Source: Bradyrhizobium sp. ORS 375
Lineage (GTDB): Bacteria > Pseudomonadota > Alphaproteobacteria > Rhizobiales > Xanthobacteraceae
NCBI RefSeq assembly: GCF_000239775.1
Contig: NZ_CAFI01000004.1
Location: 1 to 34,728, forward strand
Length of the DNA stretch: 34,728 bases
Direction of reading: 5' to 3'
Shown: piece after piece, positions 8,229 to 16,597 of the stretch
How the letters are laid out: every line of letters starts with the position of its first letter
Numbering within the stretch: position 1 is the stretch's first letter
Made by a program: the position numbers and the translations under genes
Notes under the pieces: generated by a model
The model's database searches: none
Told to the model about the DNA's origin: nothing
What the model saw: only the letters and a program-made list of their open reading frames with translations

Positions 8229-8261
8229 TGCAGCCAGCGGCATCTGCGGCGGCTGGCTGCA
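8229..8261 (-). other. Stable hairpin at the 5' end of the nirA leader
   Basis: A perfect 10-bp inverted repeat, tgcagccagc (8229-8238) and gctggctgca (8252-8261), with a 13-base loop. It lies directly downstream of the sigma54-like promoter, so it would be the first structure in the transcript. It lacks the hexaloop signature. It could stabilise the RNA or be a protein-binding palindrome in the DNA. Confidence 0.5.
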
Positions 8262-8270
8262 CTGCAATAT

Positions 8271-8285
8271 TCAAGTTGCGTGCCA
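8271..8285 (-). promoter_or_regulatory. Sigma54-like promoter of nirA
   Basis: The minus strand reads TGGCAC-gcaac-TTGA (8285-8271), close to the sigma54 consensus TGGCAC-N5-TTGC, with the -24 element perfect and one mismatch at the -12 GC. It would place the transcript start near 8260, giving a leader of about 170 bases that contains the hairpins at 8126-8261. NtrC/RpoN control of nitrate assimilation is usual in rhizobia. I could not see a clear NtrC dyad in 8286-8433, the rest of this 343-base gap, where nothing else stands out. Confidence 0.45.
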
Positions 8286-8433
8286 GCGGCCGAGCCAGGA
8301 AAATACGAGTGAATTCAAAAGAGTGAACGAATCGCCGATGGCGTCTTCGCAGGCTCAAGCTCCGAAATGCGAGCACCCCGCCCAAATTTTAGTCGACGGA
8401 GCGCGCTGCCTGAATCCTGGTCGGAATGCGGGA

Positions 8434-9588
8434 TCAGGCCGTCCAGCGGCCGATCTTGAACGACTTGAGGTGGCCCACCACATCGTCCGCCGCAAACGGC
8501 GGACCGGCGAAGGCCCCAATCGCGGCGTCCCGAGCTTGGCCCTGGGTGCCAAGCGCGGCGTCATAGATATCAGGCCGGAACACGCCCATGGCCGTACTCA
8601 GGGCCTCGCTGCTGAGCGGCGTCTGGCCCCAGCGGACCATCTGGGCATAGAGCCACGCCGCCTGGATCTTCTCCGGCCGGGCTGCGCCCTCGCGGCCGAC
8701 CAGCAGATAGCGCGGGCTATCGCGGAAGGTGCCGTCCGGGGAGATCTTGAGCCGGCCATCGAGCGTGCGCTTGAGGACCTCCGCGTCGACGCCGATGCGG
8801 TCGGGCTGGGCGAGGATCCGAGCTGCGTCCTCATGGTTCTGTTCGATGAAATCGGCAGCGCGGGCGCAGGCTCGGACCAGGGCGGCCAACGCGTCGGGCT
8901 TCTTGTCCGCCCAGCTCTGCCTGACGGCCAAGACCTTCTCGGCAGCCCGCACGAGGACGTCCGAGACGAAATGCAAGATGTGACCGATGCCGAGATCGAC
9001 GGCGATCGAATTCCAGGGCGCGCCGACGCAGAAGGCGTCGACGTGGCCGCTGGCAATGCTCTCCACCATGTAGGGCGGCGGCAACACAACCAGACGGACG
9101 TCCTCGTCGGGATCGACGCCGCCGGCGGCCATCCAGAACCGGAGCTGATAGTTGTGGGTCGAGAACGGAAAGGTCATGCCGAAGGTCAGCGGCTCGGCGC
9201 CGGCCTTGCGGCGGGCGGCCACGACGCGCGCCAGCGCCAGCGCGGTCGCCATTGGATCGAAGCGATCGCCATCGAGATGCGCCATCAACTCGGCATGCAG
9301 CGCCGGGGTCACCGTGATCGCATTGCCGTTCACACCGAGGCTGAACGGCGCCACGATCGGAACCTTGACGTGTCCGATCCCGAGACTCGACGCAATCGCC
9401 ACCGGGGCCAACAAATGCGCCGCGTCGAACAGGCCGATATTGAGCTTGTCGCGGACGTTCGACCAGGAGACCTCGCGCACCAGCGTGACGTCGAGCCCTT
9501 CGGCTGCCGCAAAGCCCTTGTCGACGGCGACGATCAACGCGGCGGCATCGACCAGCGGAATGAAGCCAATGCGAAGCGGGCCGGTCAT
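8434..9588 (-). CDS. nasS: Nitrate/nitrite sensor NasS
   Basis: A 384-residue protein of the NrtA/CmpA/NasS substrate-binding family. It begins directly with MTGPLRIGFIPLVDAAALIVA, so there is no signal peptide or lipobox: it is cytosolic, which distinguishes NasS from the transporter-bound NrtA. Conserved parts include GLFDAAHLLAP, the FPFSTHNYQLRFWMA segment and HVDAFCVGAPWN. In known NasS-NasT systems NasS binds NasT when nitrate/nitrite is absent and releases it when ligand binds. The start overlaps the nasT stop by four bases, so sensor and regulator are made in coupled amounts. No nitrate-transport permease or ATPase genes are in the window. Confidence 0.88.
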   Translation of the reverse strand: MTGPLRIGFIPLVDAAALIVAVDKGFAAAEGLDVTLVREVSWSNVRDKLNIGLFDAAHLLAPVAIASSLGIGHVKVPIVAPFSLGVNGNAITVTPALHAELMAHLDGDRFDPMATALALARVVAARRKAGAEPLTFGMTFPFSTHNYQLRFWMAAGGVDPDEDVRLVVLPPPYMVESIASGHVDAFCVGAPWNSIAVDLGIGHILHFVSDVLVRAAEKVLAVRQSWADKKPDALAALVRACARAADFIEQNHEDAARILAQPDRIGVDAEVLKRTLDGRLKISPDGTFRDSPRYLLVGREGAARPEKIQAAWLYAQMVRWGQTPLSSEALSTAMGVFRPDIYDAALGTQGQARDAAIGAFAGPPFAADDVVGHLKSFKIGRWTA

Positions 9589-10175
9589 TTCAGCATCTCC
9601 GAGGCGGTCAGGATCGACTGCGCGATCTCACCGATCTTCTTCTTCTCGCGCATCGCCGTGGAGCGCAGCAGCACATAGGCCTCCTCTTCGGTGAAGCCCT
9701 TCATCTTCATCAGAATGCCCTTGGCGCGGTCGATGACCTTGCGATCCTCGAGCGCCGATTTGGTGCGCTCGAGCTCGTCCTGCAGCTTCGAGAAGGCATT
9801 GAAACGGGAGATGCAGAGGTCGAGGATCGGCTTGATCCGTTCCTTCTTCAGGCCGTCGACGATGTAGGCGGAAACGCCGGCCTCCACCGAGGCCTGAATC
9901 GAGGCCGCATCGCTCTGATCGACGAACATCGCGATCGGCCGCCGCACCGCCCTGCTCACCTGGAACATCTGCTCGAGCACGTCCCGGCTGGGGTTCTCCA
10001 GGTCGATGACGATGACATCGGGGTCCAGGGCGTAGATCCGCGCCAGAAGACCCTGCATCTCGCTGACATGCACCACGCCGGTAAATCCCGCCTCGCGCAG
10101 CCCCTCCTCGAGGATTGCGGCGCGGATCGGGCTTTCGTCGACGATCACGATTTTAGGCGACTGCTCGGCGCTCAT
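9585..10175 (-). CDS. nasT: ANTAR-domain antiterminator NasT
   Basis: A 196-residue two-domain regulator. Residues about 8-125 form a receiver-like domain (IVIVDES, VIVIDLENPS with Asp58, and a GLKK motif near 108). A helical linker (about 126-145) leads to a C-terminal ANTAR domain, EDRKVIDRAKGILMKMKG then EEEAYVLLRSTAM and IGEIAQSIL. ANTAR proteins bind paired hexaloop hairpins in nascent RNA and prevent termination; the predicted target is the nirA leader at 8126-8214. First gene of the nasT-nasS pair. The 246-base upstream region has an 11-base palindrome ggcttaaagcc (10221-10231) but no promoter I can call confidently. A start farther upstream is not supported. Confidence 0.9.
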   Translation of the reverse strand: MSAEQSPKIVIVDESPIRAAILEEGLREAGFTGVVHVSEMQGLLARIYALDPDVIVIDLENPSRDVLEQMFQVSRAVRRPIAMFVDQSDAASIQASVEAGVSAYIVDGLKKERIKPILDLCISRFNAFSKLQDELERTKSALEDRKVIDRAKGILMKMKGFTEEEAYVLLRSTAMREKKKIGEIAQSILTASEMLK

Positions 10176-10421
10176 CGTTCACCAGTTGTCCGGGCCATCA
10201 TCCATAGCACGGACATGACCGGCTTAAAGCCTTGTCTTTCTGAGTAATTAGGACTAGCTGACGCCCACCCTGTCAGGCGGTTCCAAATGCAGCAGGGTTC
10301 CGCGTCCAAGATCAGCTTCGCTTCGCTCGGTGACTGCTGAGACAACGAAATGGATACCCCTCGACCCGCGCTGCTCCCCAAGGAAGACCCGCCGAAGACA
10401 GCTGTCATTGGCCTTGTGCCC

Positions 10422-10985
10422 TCACGGAATCTTCGCGCCAATGATCATCTCGTCGAGAAGTGGCACGGCAGCCAGCACCGCCGTCTCGTTGAGGCCGGAC
10501 ACCGCTAGCCGCACGACGTAAGAATTGCCGTCTTTGTCCAGATCGGCGTAATGCGCGATGACTTCGATCGGCTGGTCCTTCAGGGACGGATTGTCGTAGC
10601 GGTGGATGATGACCTTCGGGTTGACGGAGGGGAGCGCGGTGATCTTGGCGTTCTCGTCGGATGTCGTCGTCCAATGCCGATCGCTGGCTGCGACCCATTG
10701 GACCAATTCCGTCCGATCCTTGTTGTAGCTTCCTTGGGCATAGATGATGGCCTCCGCTTTGCCGAACTTCTTCCCGTTCGGCACGAACATTGAGGCGCGG
10801 TACTTGAGGCTCGCAGCCTCGTCCCTCGCCCACCCATCAGGTGCTTTCACGCGTGGCCTGAATTCCAGACACATTCGTTCTTGCCCGTCGCATACATGGA
10901 TGATCTTGTCGACTTCAGCTCGCGCCGAAAACAGGGCACCACAGGACACGCTGACGAAAGCCATCCCGAAGATGAGGCGGCGCAT
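10422..10985 (-). CDS. Secreted hypothetical protein
   Basis: A 187-residue protein beginning MRRLIFGMAFVSVSCGALFSARAEVDK, a typical Sec signal peptide with likely cleavage after SARA (about residue 22). Cys in HVCDGQERMCLEF could form a disulfide in the periplasm. The rest is soluble, with no repeats or motif I recognise. A ribosome site ggag lies ten bases before the ATG at 10985. A longer frame to 11108 puts a charged, unlikely segment before the signal peptide and was not used. Downstream on the same strand is the nasT promoter region; no functional link is evident. The 270 bases between this gene and rimO must hold both divergent promoters. Confidence 0.65.
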   Translation of the reverse strand: MRRLIFGMAFVSVSCGALFSARAEVDKIIHVCDGQERMCLEFRPRVKAPDGWARDEAASLKYRASMFVPNGKKFGKAEAIIYAQGSYNKDRTELVQWVAASDRHWTTTSDENAKITALPSVNPKVIIHRYDNPSLKDQPIEVIAHYADLDKDGNSYVVRLAVSGLNETAVLAAVPLLDEMIIGAKIP

Positions 10986-11255
10986 GGCTGTAGAACTCCG
11001 TGGATTCGAGCCGGACACAGAATCAACCAAAACGCGCACGTTCGAGCGTTTCGTCTCGACTCTACCGCTTGGTCGATCGGAACGAGCTTCCACATCAAGA
11101 GCCCTCAAGGTCCATCCCCCTCAGCTACTGGCCGATCGCCTCAGGCGCGAGTACTGCTTTAACATCGCACCGCTCACGTTAGTCATTGAATTTCTTCATT
11201 GGATCAACTAGTTGGATTGCCGTATCCGAACAATTTGCAGGTTCCGGGCGAGCAC

Positions 11256-12575
11256 ATGGACAGAGCGCCGCGCATTTCTTTCACCAGCCTCGGATGTCCG
11301 AAGGCGCTGGTCGATTCTGAGCGCATCATCACGCGGCTGCGCGCCGAGGGCTACGAGCTCGCCCGCAAGCATGACGGCGCCGACGTCGTCATCGTCAACA
11401 CCTGCGGCTTTCTCGACAGCGCCAAGCAGGAATCGCTGTCGGCGATCGGCGCGGCCATGGCCGAGAACGGCAAGGTGATCGTGACCGGCTGCATGGGGGC
11501 CGAGCCCGAGCAGATCGAGCAGGCCTACCCCGGCGTGCTCTCGATCACCGGTCCGCAGCAATATGAAAGCGTGCTCGACGCCGTTCATCGGGCGTCGCCG
11601 CCCGTCCACAATCCGCATCTGGATCTCGTTCCTCCCCAGGGCATCAAGCTCACGCCCCGGCACTACGCGTATCTGAAGATCTCCGAAGGCTGCAATAACA
11701 GGTGCAGCTTCTGCATCATTCCGAAGCTGCGCGGCGATCTGGTTTCGCGGCCTGCCGCCGACGTGCTGCGCGAGGCCGAACGGCTGGTCGAAGCGGGCGT
11801 CAAGGAGCTGCTGGTCATCTCCCAGGACACCTCCGCCTATGGCCTGGACATCAAATATGCCGAAAGTGCGTGGAAGGACCGCAACGTCCGGGCCCGCTTC
11901 CTCGATCTGGCCCGTGAGCTGGGCGAGTTCGGGGCCTGGGTCCGGCTGCATTACGTCTACCCGTACCCGCACGTGGATGAGGTCATTGGCCTCATGGCCG
12001 GCGGCAAGGTGCTGCCCTATCTCGACATCCCGTTCCAGCATGCCAGCCCGAACGTGCTGAAGGCGATGCGGCGTCCGGCGGCACAGGACAAGACGCTGGA
12101 CCGGATCAAGGGCTGGCGCGCGCTGTGCCCGGATCTGGCGCTTCGCTCCACCTTCATCGTCGGCTTTCCGGGCGAGACCGACGACGATTTTGCCTATCTG
12201 CTGGATTGGCTCGACGAGGCCGAGATCGATCGCCTCGGCTGCTTCAAATACGAGCCGGTCGCCGGCGCAACCTCCAACGCCCTGCCCGGCCAGGTGCCCG
12301 ACGAGGTCAAGCAGGAACGCTGGAACGCGCTGATGGCGCGCCAGCAGAAGATCTCCGCGCGAAGGCTGAAGCGGAAGGTCGGAACGCGCCAGCAGATCAT
12401 CATCGACGAGGTCGGCCCGGCCGTGGCCAAGGGCCGCTCCAAGGCCGATGCGCCGGAGATCGATGGCGCGGTCTATGTCTCCAGCCGGCGGCCACTGCGC
12501 ATCGGCGAGATCGTGACGGCCAAAATCGAGCGCGCCGACGAATACGATCTGCACGGCACGGTGGCCGGGTTCTGA
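11256..12575 (+). CDS. rimO: Ribosomal protein S12 methylthiotransferase RimO
   Basis: A 439-residue radical-SAM methylthiotransferase, the usual length for RimO, which adds a methylthio group to the conserved Asp of ribosomal protein S12. The N-terminal domain has [12 protein letters not shown] and auxiliary-cluster cysteines Cys14, Cys50 and Cys79. The radical-SAM cluster is Cys146, Cys150 and Cys153 ([10 protein letters not shown]). A C-terminal TRAM-type RNA-binding domain covers about the last 70 residues. The KALVDSE sequence separates it from MiaB. The ATG at 11256 matches the family start; an in-frame extension to 11199 does not. It is a single gene converging on the DUF2336 gene, ten bases away. 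Confidence 0.95.
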   Translation: MDRAPRISFTSLGCPKALVDSERIITRLRAEGYELARKHDGADVVIVNTCGFLDSAKQESLSAIGAAMAENGKVIVTGCMGAEPEQIEQAYPGVLSITGPQQYESVLDAVHRASPPVHNPHLDLVPPQGIKLTPRHYAYLKISEGCNNRCSFCIIPKLRGDLVSRPAADVLREAERLVEAGVKELLVISQDTSAYGLDIKYAESAWKDRNVRARFLDLARELGEFGAWVRLHYVYPYPHVDEVIGLMAGGKVLPYLDIPFQHASPNVLKAMRRPAAQDKTLDRIKGWRALCPDLALRSTFIVGFPGETDDDFAYLLDWLDEAEIDRLGCFKYEPVAGATSNALPGQVPDEVKQERWNALMARQQKISARRLKRKVGTRQQIIIDEVGPAVAKGRSKADAPEIDGAVYVSSRRPLRIGEIVTAKIERADEYDLHGTVAGF

Positions 12576-12585
12576 GCCCGGCCCG

Positions 12586-13713
12586 TCAGGTTCCGTTTGC
12601 CGACGCGCTCGCTCTGACGTTCCACAGCTTGATAAGTCGTTTCGCCTCGTCGAGCGTGAGCTCGAGATACTTGCTCTTCAGCTTGTTCAACTCTTCGGGC
12701 TTGGTTGCACCGGAGACGAACCGGCTGTCGAGGATCGCCGCGACCGTGGTCCAGCTGAGTCCCGCGGCCTTGCACGGCACGAGAATGCCGTCGCTGCGCA
12801 GGCTCTGCATCAGCGGGCGCACAAGCTCGATGCTGCATCTCGCCAGCTCTGCGATCGCGGCGATGGTTTCCGTGTAGCGACGCTGCCGGGCGAAATCCAA
12901 CAGCATGGATTCGTTGAGCTTGCCACTCTGCCGCAACTGACCGATCGTCAGCTTGGCGCTGCCGAAGTCGCGACAGCGCGACATGCCCCGCTCCGCGTCC
13001 GCGGTGGCGGAGGCGATCGCGCCGCGGATCTCCTCGTAGAGATGCGGCGGCGCCGATGCGAGCAGCCTTGTCCTCACCGCCTCACTGGCGCCCTGCAGCA
13101 GCGCCCGGCGTAACGCCGCCGGCAGATCGGCGCGAATGCCGGTGGCAATCGCCAGCTCAGGATCGCCCGCCGCCTGCGCCAAGATGATCGAGAAGCCGGC
13201 CGCCGAGATGCGGGCGCCCGGATTCTTCATCAGCTTGCGGCTGACGCTGGGAAAGCGCCGGACCAGGAGCGCATCGGTGACGACCTCCTGCAACCACCAG
13301 CGTCCAGCAATGGCGACCAGATGCTTCTCACCGCGGGTGTTGGCGATCTCGATGAGATCGTCATTGCTGAGCCGCGGCGACTCCGAGAGCACCGGGCCGG
13401 CCACGGCGATGTCGTCATGATGCGCGAGCCGACGGATCACCGAGACGGGCGTCTGGGGCACGGGCGCGAGCTGGGCACTCAGCTCGGCGAGTGCGATCCG
13501 CGCACCAACATCCGCCAGCGCGCGCAGCTCGATCGTGTTGACGAGACGCTCGAACACGTCGGCGAACAGCGCATGCTGCTCGACATCCATGTTGCCAGCG
13601 GATGCGATGAACAGTGATGCCACCCGCTCGGCGACGCCGGAGCAGCGTTCGGCTGAGCCGGTGGCGATGGCCGCCTGCACCTCGTCGGCAATGGAGAAAT
13701 GGGGGTTCGACAT
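12586..13713 (-). CDS. DUF2336 domain protein
   Basis: A 375-residue all-helical, soluble protein with repeated leucine/alanine-rich helices such as DVFERLVNTIELRALADVGARIALAELSA shortened here, and the DUF2336 pattern RLAHHDDIAVAGPVLSES followed by LVAIAGR. DUF2336 proteins are alphaproteobacterial, HEAT-like, and of unknown biochemical function. No enzymatic motif or membrane segment is visible. The ATG at 13713 has an agga site seven bases upstream. It is divergent from the ArgD-like aminotransferase across a 432-base gap. Confidence 0.8.
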   Translation of the reverse strand: MSNPHFSIADEVQAAIATGSAERCSGVAERVASLFIASAGNMDVEQHALFADVFERLVNTIELRALADVGARIALAELSAQLAPVPQTPVSVIRRLAHHDDIAVAGPVLSESPRLSNDDLIEIANTRGEKHLVAIAGRWWLQEVVTDALLVRRFPSVSRKLMKNPGARISAAGFSIILAQAAGDPELAIATGIRADLPAALRRALLQGASEAVRTRLLASAPPHLYEEIRGAIASATADAERGMSRCRDFGSAKLTIGQLRQSGKLNESMLLDFARQRRYTETIAAIAELARCSIELVRPLMQSLRSDGILVPCKAAGLSWTTVAAILDSRFVSGATKPEELNKLKSKYLELTLDEAKRLIKLWNVRASASANGT

Positions 13714-13830
13714 CGCTCGTCCTGAGCGGGAGGGATTCGCGCTTCGGGAGCACGGTAAATCCTGCCGCTAAATGTTTGGTAAAAATTGAACTAAACAGTT
13801 CCGCGCCGGGAGAGTCCTGAGGGGGGCGTT

Positions 13831-13850
13831 GCGCCCGCGAAATCGGGCGC
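13831..13850. other. Short hairpin in the divergent gap
   Basis: A 7-bp perfect stem gcgcccg (13831-13837) and cgggcgc (13844-13850) with a six-base loop. No T-run follows on either strand, so it is not a standard terminator. It lies between the DUF2336 start and the TTGACA promoter and could be in the DUF2336 leader or be a protein-binding site. Confidence 0.3.
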
Positions 13851-13911
13851 GCTGAAACGCACGAGGCGTGCCCCGCCGCGTTGCCCCAACGATCCTTGTC
13901 GTCGCGGGATC

Positions 13912-13941
13912 TTGACACGTCGCTCGATTTGCCTGTATGGC
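13912..13941 (+). promoter_or_regulatory. Sigma70-type promoter for the leader ORF and aminotransferase
   Basis: A perfect -35 TTGACA (13912-13917) is followed after 18 bases by TATGGC (13936-13941) as a weak -10. The expected transcript start, about seven bases on, falls at or next to the ATG of the small ORF at 13948, so that ORF would be leaderless. Confidence 0.5.
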
Positions 13942-13947
13942 CGCCGC

Positions 13948-14040
13948 ATGATCTTCAACCGGACCAACCGCCGCGCCGCCGTTTGCCGTCGTCACCGCCG
14001 TGACGATGCCGGGGCGCGCCATGTCCGAAGACGTTGCTGA
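13948..14040 (+). CDS. Candidate Arg-rich leader peptide (30 residues)
   Basis: An ORF beginning MIFNRTNRRAAVCRRHRRDD and ending RRRC before a TGA. Eleven of its 30 residues are Arg. It has no ribosome site but its ATG coincides with the predicted transcript start, as in leaderless mRNAs, which alphaproteobacteria can translate. Inside it, tcgtcac (13989-13995) and gtgacga (14000-14006) form a 7-bp hairpin with a four-base loop; across its stop, gctgat (14036-14041) pairs with atcagc (14053-14058). A strong hairpin at 14069-14104 follows, then an ArgD-like gene. Arg-rich ORFs arise by chance in high-GC DNA, so translation is not certain; the transcript could be a small RNA instead. Confidence 0.35.
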   Translation: MIFNRTNRRAAVCRRHRRDDAGARHVRRRC

Positions 14041-14068
14041 TCAGCTAAACTCATCAGCTTCAGATTTT

Positions 14069-14110
14069 CGAGAAGGCCGCTCCCGCAAAGGAGCGGCCTT
14101 CTCGCTTTGT
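14069..14110 (+). terminator. 15-bp hairpin, terminator or attenuator before the aminotransferase
   Basis: A perfect 15-bp inverted repeat runs from cgagaaggccgctcc (14069-14083) to ggagcggccttctcg (14090-14104) with loop cgcaaa. On the plus strand it is followed by ctttgt, a short U-tract. No annotated plus-strand gene ends upstream except the Arg-rich ORF, and the aminotransferase ribosome site starts 30 bases later. It is therefore either an attenuator in the leader of that gene or the 3' end of a small RNA of about 160 bases from the 13912 promoter. Confidence 0.6.
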
Positions 14111-14145
14111 CGCCTCCCCTTCCCCCTGAGCATAGGAGACTGACC

Positions 14146-15342
14146 ATGCTGACCGCCTCCCATCCGTATGACGCCCTGATGGAGATCACGGCGCGTCCGC
14201 GCGCCGTCTTCGTCCAGGGCAAGGGCTCCTGGCTGTGGGACGACAGCGGCAAGCGCTATCTGGACTTCATCCAGGGCTGGGCGGTGAACTCGCTCGGCCA
14301 CGCGCCACCCGAGCTCGCCAAGGCGCTCGCCGACCAGGCGGCACGGCTGATCACGCCGAGTCCGGCCTATTTCAACGACACCAGCCTGAGCCTCGCCAAA
14401 GCGCTGGTCGAGCACTCGTGCTTCGACCAGGTGTTCTTCACCAATTCAGGCGCCGAGGCCAATGAGGGCGCCATCAAGCTGGCGCGCAAATACGGCGCAC
14501 TGCGCAAGAACGGCGCCTATGAGATCATCACCTTCGAGGGCGGCTTTCATGGCCGCACGCTCGCGACCATGTCGGCCTCCGGCAAGAAGGCGTTCGAGCC
14601 GCTGTTCGAGCCGAAGGTGCCTGGTTTCCCCAAGGCGCGCCTGAACGACATCGCCTCGGTCGAGGCGCTGATCTCGGACAAGACGGTCGCCATCATGCTG
14701 GAGCCGATCCAGGGCGAAGCCGGCGTCTGGCCCGCGACGACCAAGTTCCTGCAGCAGCTTCAGTCGCTCACGACCAAGCACGGATTGTTACTGATCGTCG
14801 ACGAGATCCAGACAGGCATGGGCCGGACCGGCAAGCTGTTCGGCTACGAGCATGCCGACGTCCTCCCGGACATCATGACGCTTGGCAAGGGCATCGGCGG
14901 CGGCGTTCCGCTCGGCGCGCTGCTCGCGACCAGCGAGGCGTCGTGTTTCGAGCATGGCGATCAGGGCGGCACCTTCAACGGCAATCCGCTGATGTGTGCG
15001 GCCGGGCTCGCCATGGTCGATGCGGTTGCCAAGCCGGAGTTTCTCAAGACCGTCGTGGACAACGGGCTCTATCTCGAAAGCGAGCTGCAGCGAATCTCGG
15101 CGCGGCACGGCCTGGGCGAGGTGCGCGGTCGCGGCCTGCTGCTGGCGCTCGACGTCGCGAGGCCGATCGCACCATCGATCGTGGCGCACGCGTTCGAGCT
15201 CGGCCTGCTCTTGAACGCGCCGCGTCCGGATACGCTGCGCTTCATGCCGGCGCTCAACGTGACGCGGGATGAGATCGGGGCGATGGTCGACACGCTGGAT
15301 GGCATCCTGACCAAGGCCGGCGCGGCGCGCTGCGTGGCCTGA
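14146..15342 (+). CDS. Class-III PLP aminotransferase, acetylornithine transaminase (ArgD)-like
   Basis: A 398-residue fold-type-I, class-III aminotransferase. SGAEANE (101-107), [15 protein letters not shown] (134-148), [14 protein letters not shown] (216-229, Asp219 to the PLP nitrogen) and the PLP-binding Lys248 in TLGKGIGGG are all present. It most resembles acetylornithine/succinyldiaminopimelate transaminases, but the N-terminal region ([20 protein letters not shown]) differs from standard ArgD and it stands alone rather than next to argF, so it may be a paralogue with another amine substrate. The ATG at 14146 has an excellent site, aggaga at 14134-14139. See the leader features directly upstream for possible control. 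Confidence 0.85.
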   Translation: MLTASHPYDALMEITARPRAVFVQGKGSWLWDDSGKRYLDFIQGWAVNSLGHAPPELAKALADQAARLITPSPAYFNDTSLSLAKALVEHSCFDQVFFTNSGAEANEGAIKLARKYGALRKNGAYEIITFEGGFHGRTLATMSASGKKAFEPLFEPKVPGFPKARLNDIASVEALISDKTVAIMLEPIQGEAGVWPATTKFLQQLQSLTTKHGLLLIVDEIQTGMGRTGKLFGYEHADVLPDIMTLGKGIGGGVPLGALLATSEASCFEHGDQGGTFNGNPLMCAAGLAMVDAVAKPEFLKTVVDNGLYLESELQRISARHGLGEVRGRGLLLALDVARPIAPSIVAHAFELGLLLNAPRPDTLRFMPALNVTRDEIGAMVDTLDGILTKAGAARCVA

Positions 15343-15372
15343 GCAGGCTGGTCCGCAAACGGCGGTCCGACG

Positions 15373-16353
15373 TCAGCCGGGCCGTCCCTCCAGGACGTGC
15401 GTCCTGAACGTCCCGAGCAGCTCGCAGCGCCGCGCGGCGTCGGTGCTGGTCGGGACCAGCAACACGCTGCGCGGCCCGGCGGCTGCGAGCTCCGCGAGCC
15501 TGGCGCGAACTTCGTCGTGGCTGCCGATCAGCGAGCGCGCGACGAAGCCGTCGATGCTGGTCGGCGGCACCTCGACGCCGGGAGCCGCGGACAGCCGACG
15601 CCGGCGGTCGAAAAACTGCTGCAGGAACGGCGCCGCCTCGGTCATCGCTGCCTCCCGGGTCGGGGCGCTGCAATAGAAGCGCGACACCGCGAGACGCGGA
15701 TCGGCGCCGCGGCTCCGTGTTTGATAGTTTCGGAGCATCTGAACGATATCATCGACAGTCGAGGTCAGGCCGGCCATCAGCCCATGGCCATGCGCGGCCG
15801 CATCGTCGAGCGCGGCATCGCTGGCCGACGCGATCCAGGTCGGAACGGGCTGCTGCAGCGGACGTGGCGTCAGCCTGAGACGGTCGACTTGGAAATAACG
15901 GCCGTGGTGCGAGACCTCGTCCTCCGACAGCAGCCGCTGGATGAGCTGCAGCGCTTCGAGCATGCGCGGGCGCGTCTCCTCCGCTGACACGGCAAAGTTG
16001 CGGTTCTGCTCCGGAAATGGCCCGCCCCGCGCCACGCCGAAGTCGAGCCGTCCGCCGCTCAGAATGTCGATGGTCGCGACATCTTCGGCGACCTCGATCG
16101 GCCGACGGAACGGCAGCAGCACGGCTGCCGTTCCCAGGCGGATGCTCGAGGTCCGCGCGGCGAGATAGCCGAGCAACGGAAAGATCGACGGGCTCGAGCT
16201 GCCATCGTCGAAATGATGCTCGGAGATCCAGGCCTCGTCGAAGCCGAGTGCCTCCGCCTTGAGCACCAGATCGGTCTCGGCCTGAATGGCCGCGGGATGA
16301 CCGTAACCGTGATTGTCATAGGGGCAGAAGATGCCGATGCGCACATAAGTCAT
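15373..16353 (-). CDS. LLM-class flavin-dependent oxidoreductase
   Basis: A 326-residue bacterial-luciferase-like monooxygenase. The family segments are GFDEAWISEHHF (about 38-49), the SSPSIFPLLGYLAARTSSIRLGTAAVLLPF region, and DILSGGRLDFGVARG. These enzymes use FMNH2 supplied by a reductase to oxidise varied substrates; none can be named. The ATG at 16353 gives MTYVRIGIF; the open frame extends upstream into intergenic DNA. It converges on the aminotransferase (30 bases between stops). A FixK/FNR-type box lies 43 bases upstream of its start, and a possible -10 ttaaat is at 16368-16363. Confidence 0.85.
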   Translation of the reverse strand: MTYVRIGIFCPYDNHGYGHPAAIQAETDLVLKAEALGFDEAWISEHHFDDGSSSPSIFPLLGYLAARTSSIRLGTAAVLLPFRRPIEVAEDVATIDILSGGRLDFGVARGGPFPEQNRNFAVSAEETRPRMLEALQLIQRLLSEDEVSHHGRYFQVDRLRLTPRPLQQPVPTWIASASDAALDDAAAHGHGLMAGLTSTVDDIVQMLRNYQTRSRGADPRLAVSRFYCSAPTREAAMTEAAPFLQQFFDRRRRLSAAPGVEVPPTSIDGFVARSLIGSHDEVRARLAELAAAGPRSVLLVPTSTDAARRCELLGTFRTHVLEGRPG

Positions 16354-16395
16354 GATGACGAAATTTAACGACCTCGTTCGTGGCTTTCCAGCCGA

Positions 16396-16409
16396 TTGAC
16401 CTAAATCAA
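16396..16409. promoter_or_regulatory. FixK/FNR-type box
   Basis: The 14-base sequence TTGACCTAAATCAA matches the rhizobial FixK consensus TTG(A/C)-N6-(T/G)CAA exactly and the FNR consensus TTGAT-N4-ATCAA with one mismatch. It lies between the LLM gene (start 16353, minus) and the 93-residue protein (start 16598, plus). Its centre is about 49 bases from the LLM start codon. For rightward activation at -41.5 the start would be near 16444, where the -10 is poor. Which gene it serves is unclear. Confidence 0.55.
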
Positions 16410-16481
16410 AGACAACCGCCTTGGGGAACAACGATCTTGGCGGGGCCAAACACCTGCGATCCGATGCATGACGTTGTATCT

Positions 16482-16506
16482 TACGGGATATAGCGTCGTA
16501 CGGGAT
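16482..16506 (+). repeat. Direct repeat TACGGGAT, possible regulator site
   Basis: TACGGGAT occurs at 16482-16489 and 16499-16506, 17 bases apart start to start, between the FixK-type box and the 93-residue gene. Two same-face direct repeats of this size can be a response-regulator site, but no particular regulator is indicated. Confidence 0.3.
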
Positions 16507-16597
16507 GTGATCAGCTCGTCAGGGACGAGGCTTGACGGACCAAGCTGATGATCATCCCGCCGACAACGAGGTCGGCATGCAAGAAGGAGATGCAAGT

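Noticed and set aside
8286-8433. NtrC binding sites upstream of the nirA promoter
   Set aside because: No good TGCACC-N5-GGTGCA-type dyad; only a weak GCTC...GAGC.
10172-10441. An 89-residue gene overlapping the nasT start
   Set aside because: No family features, overlaps nasT, and occupies the expected promoter region.
10986-11110. A tRNA remnant or attachment site (gtggattcgagcc)
   Set aside because: The T-arm-like piece does not pair, and no acceptor or anticodon arm can be drawn.
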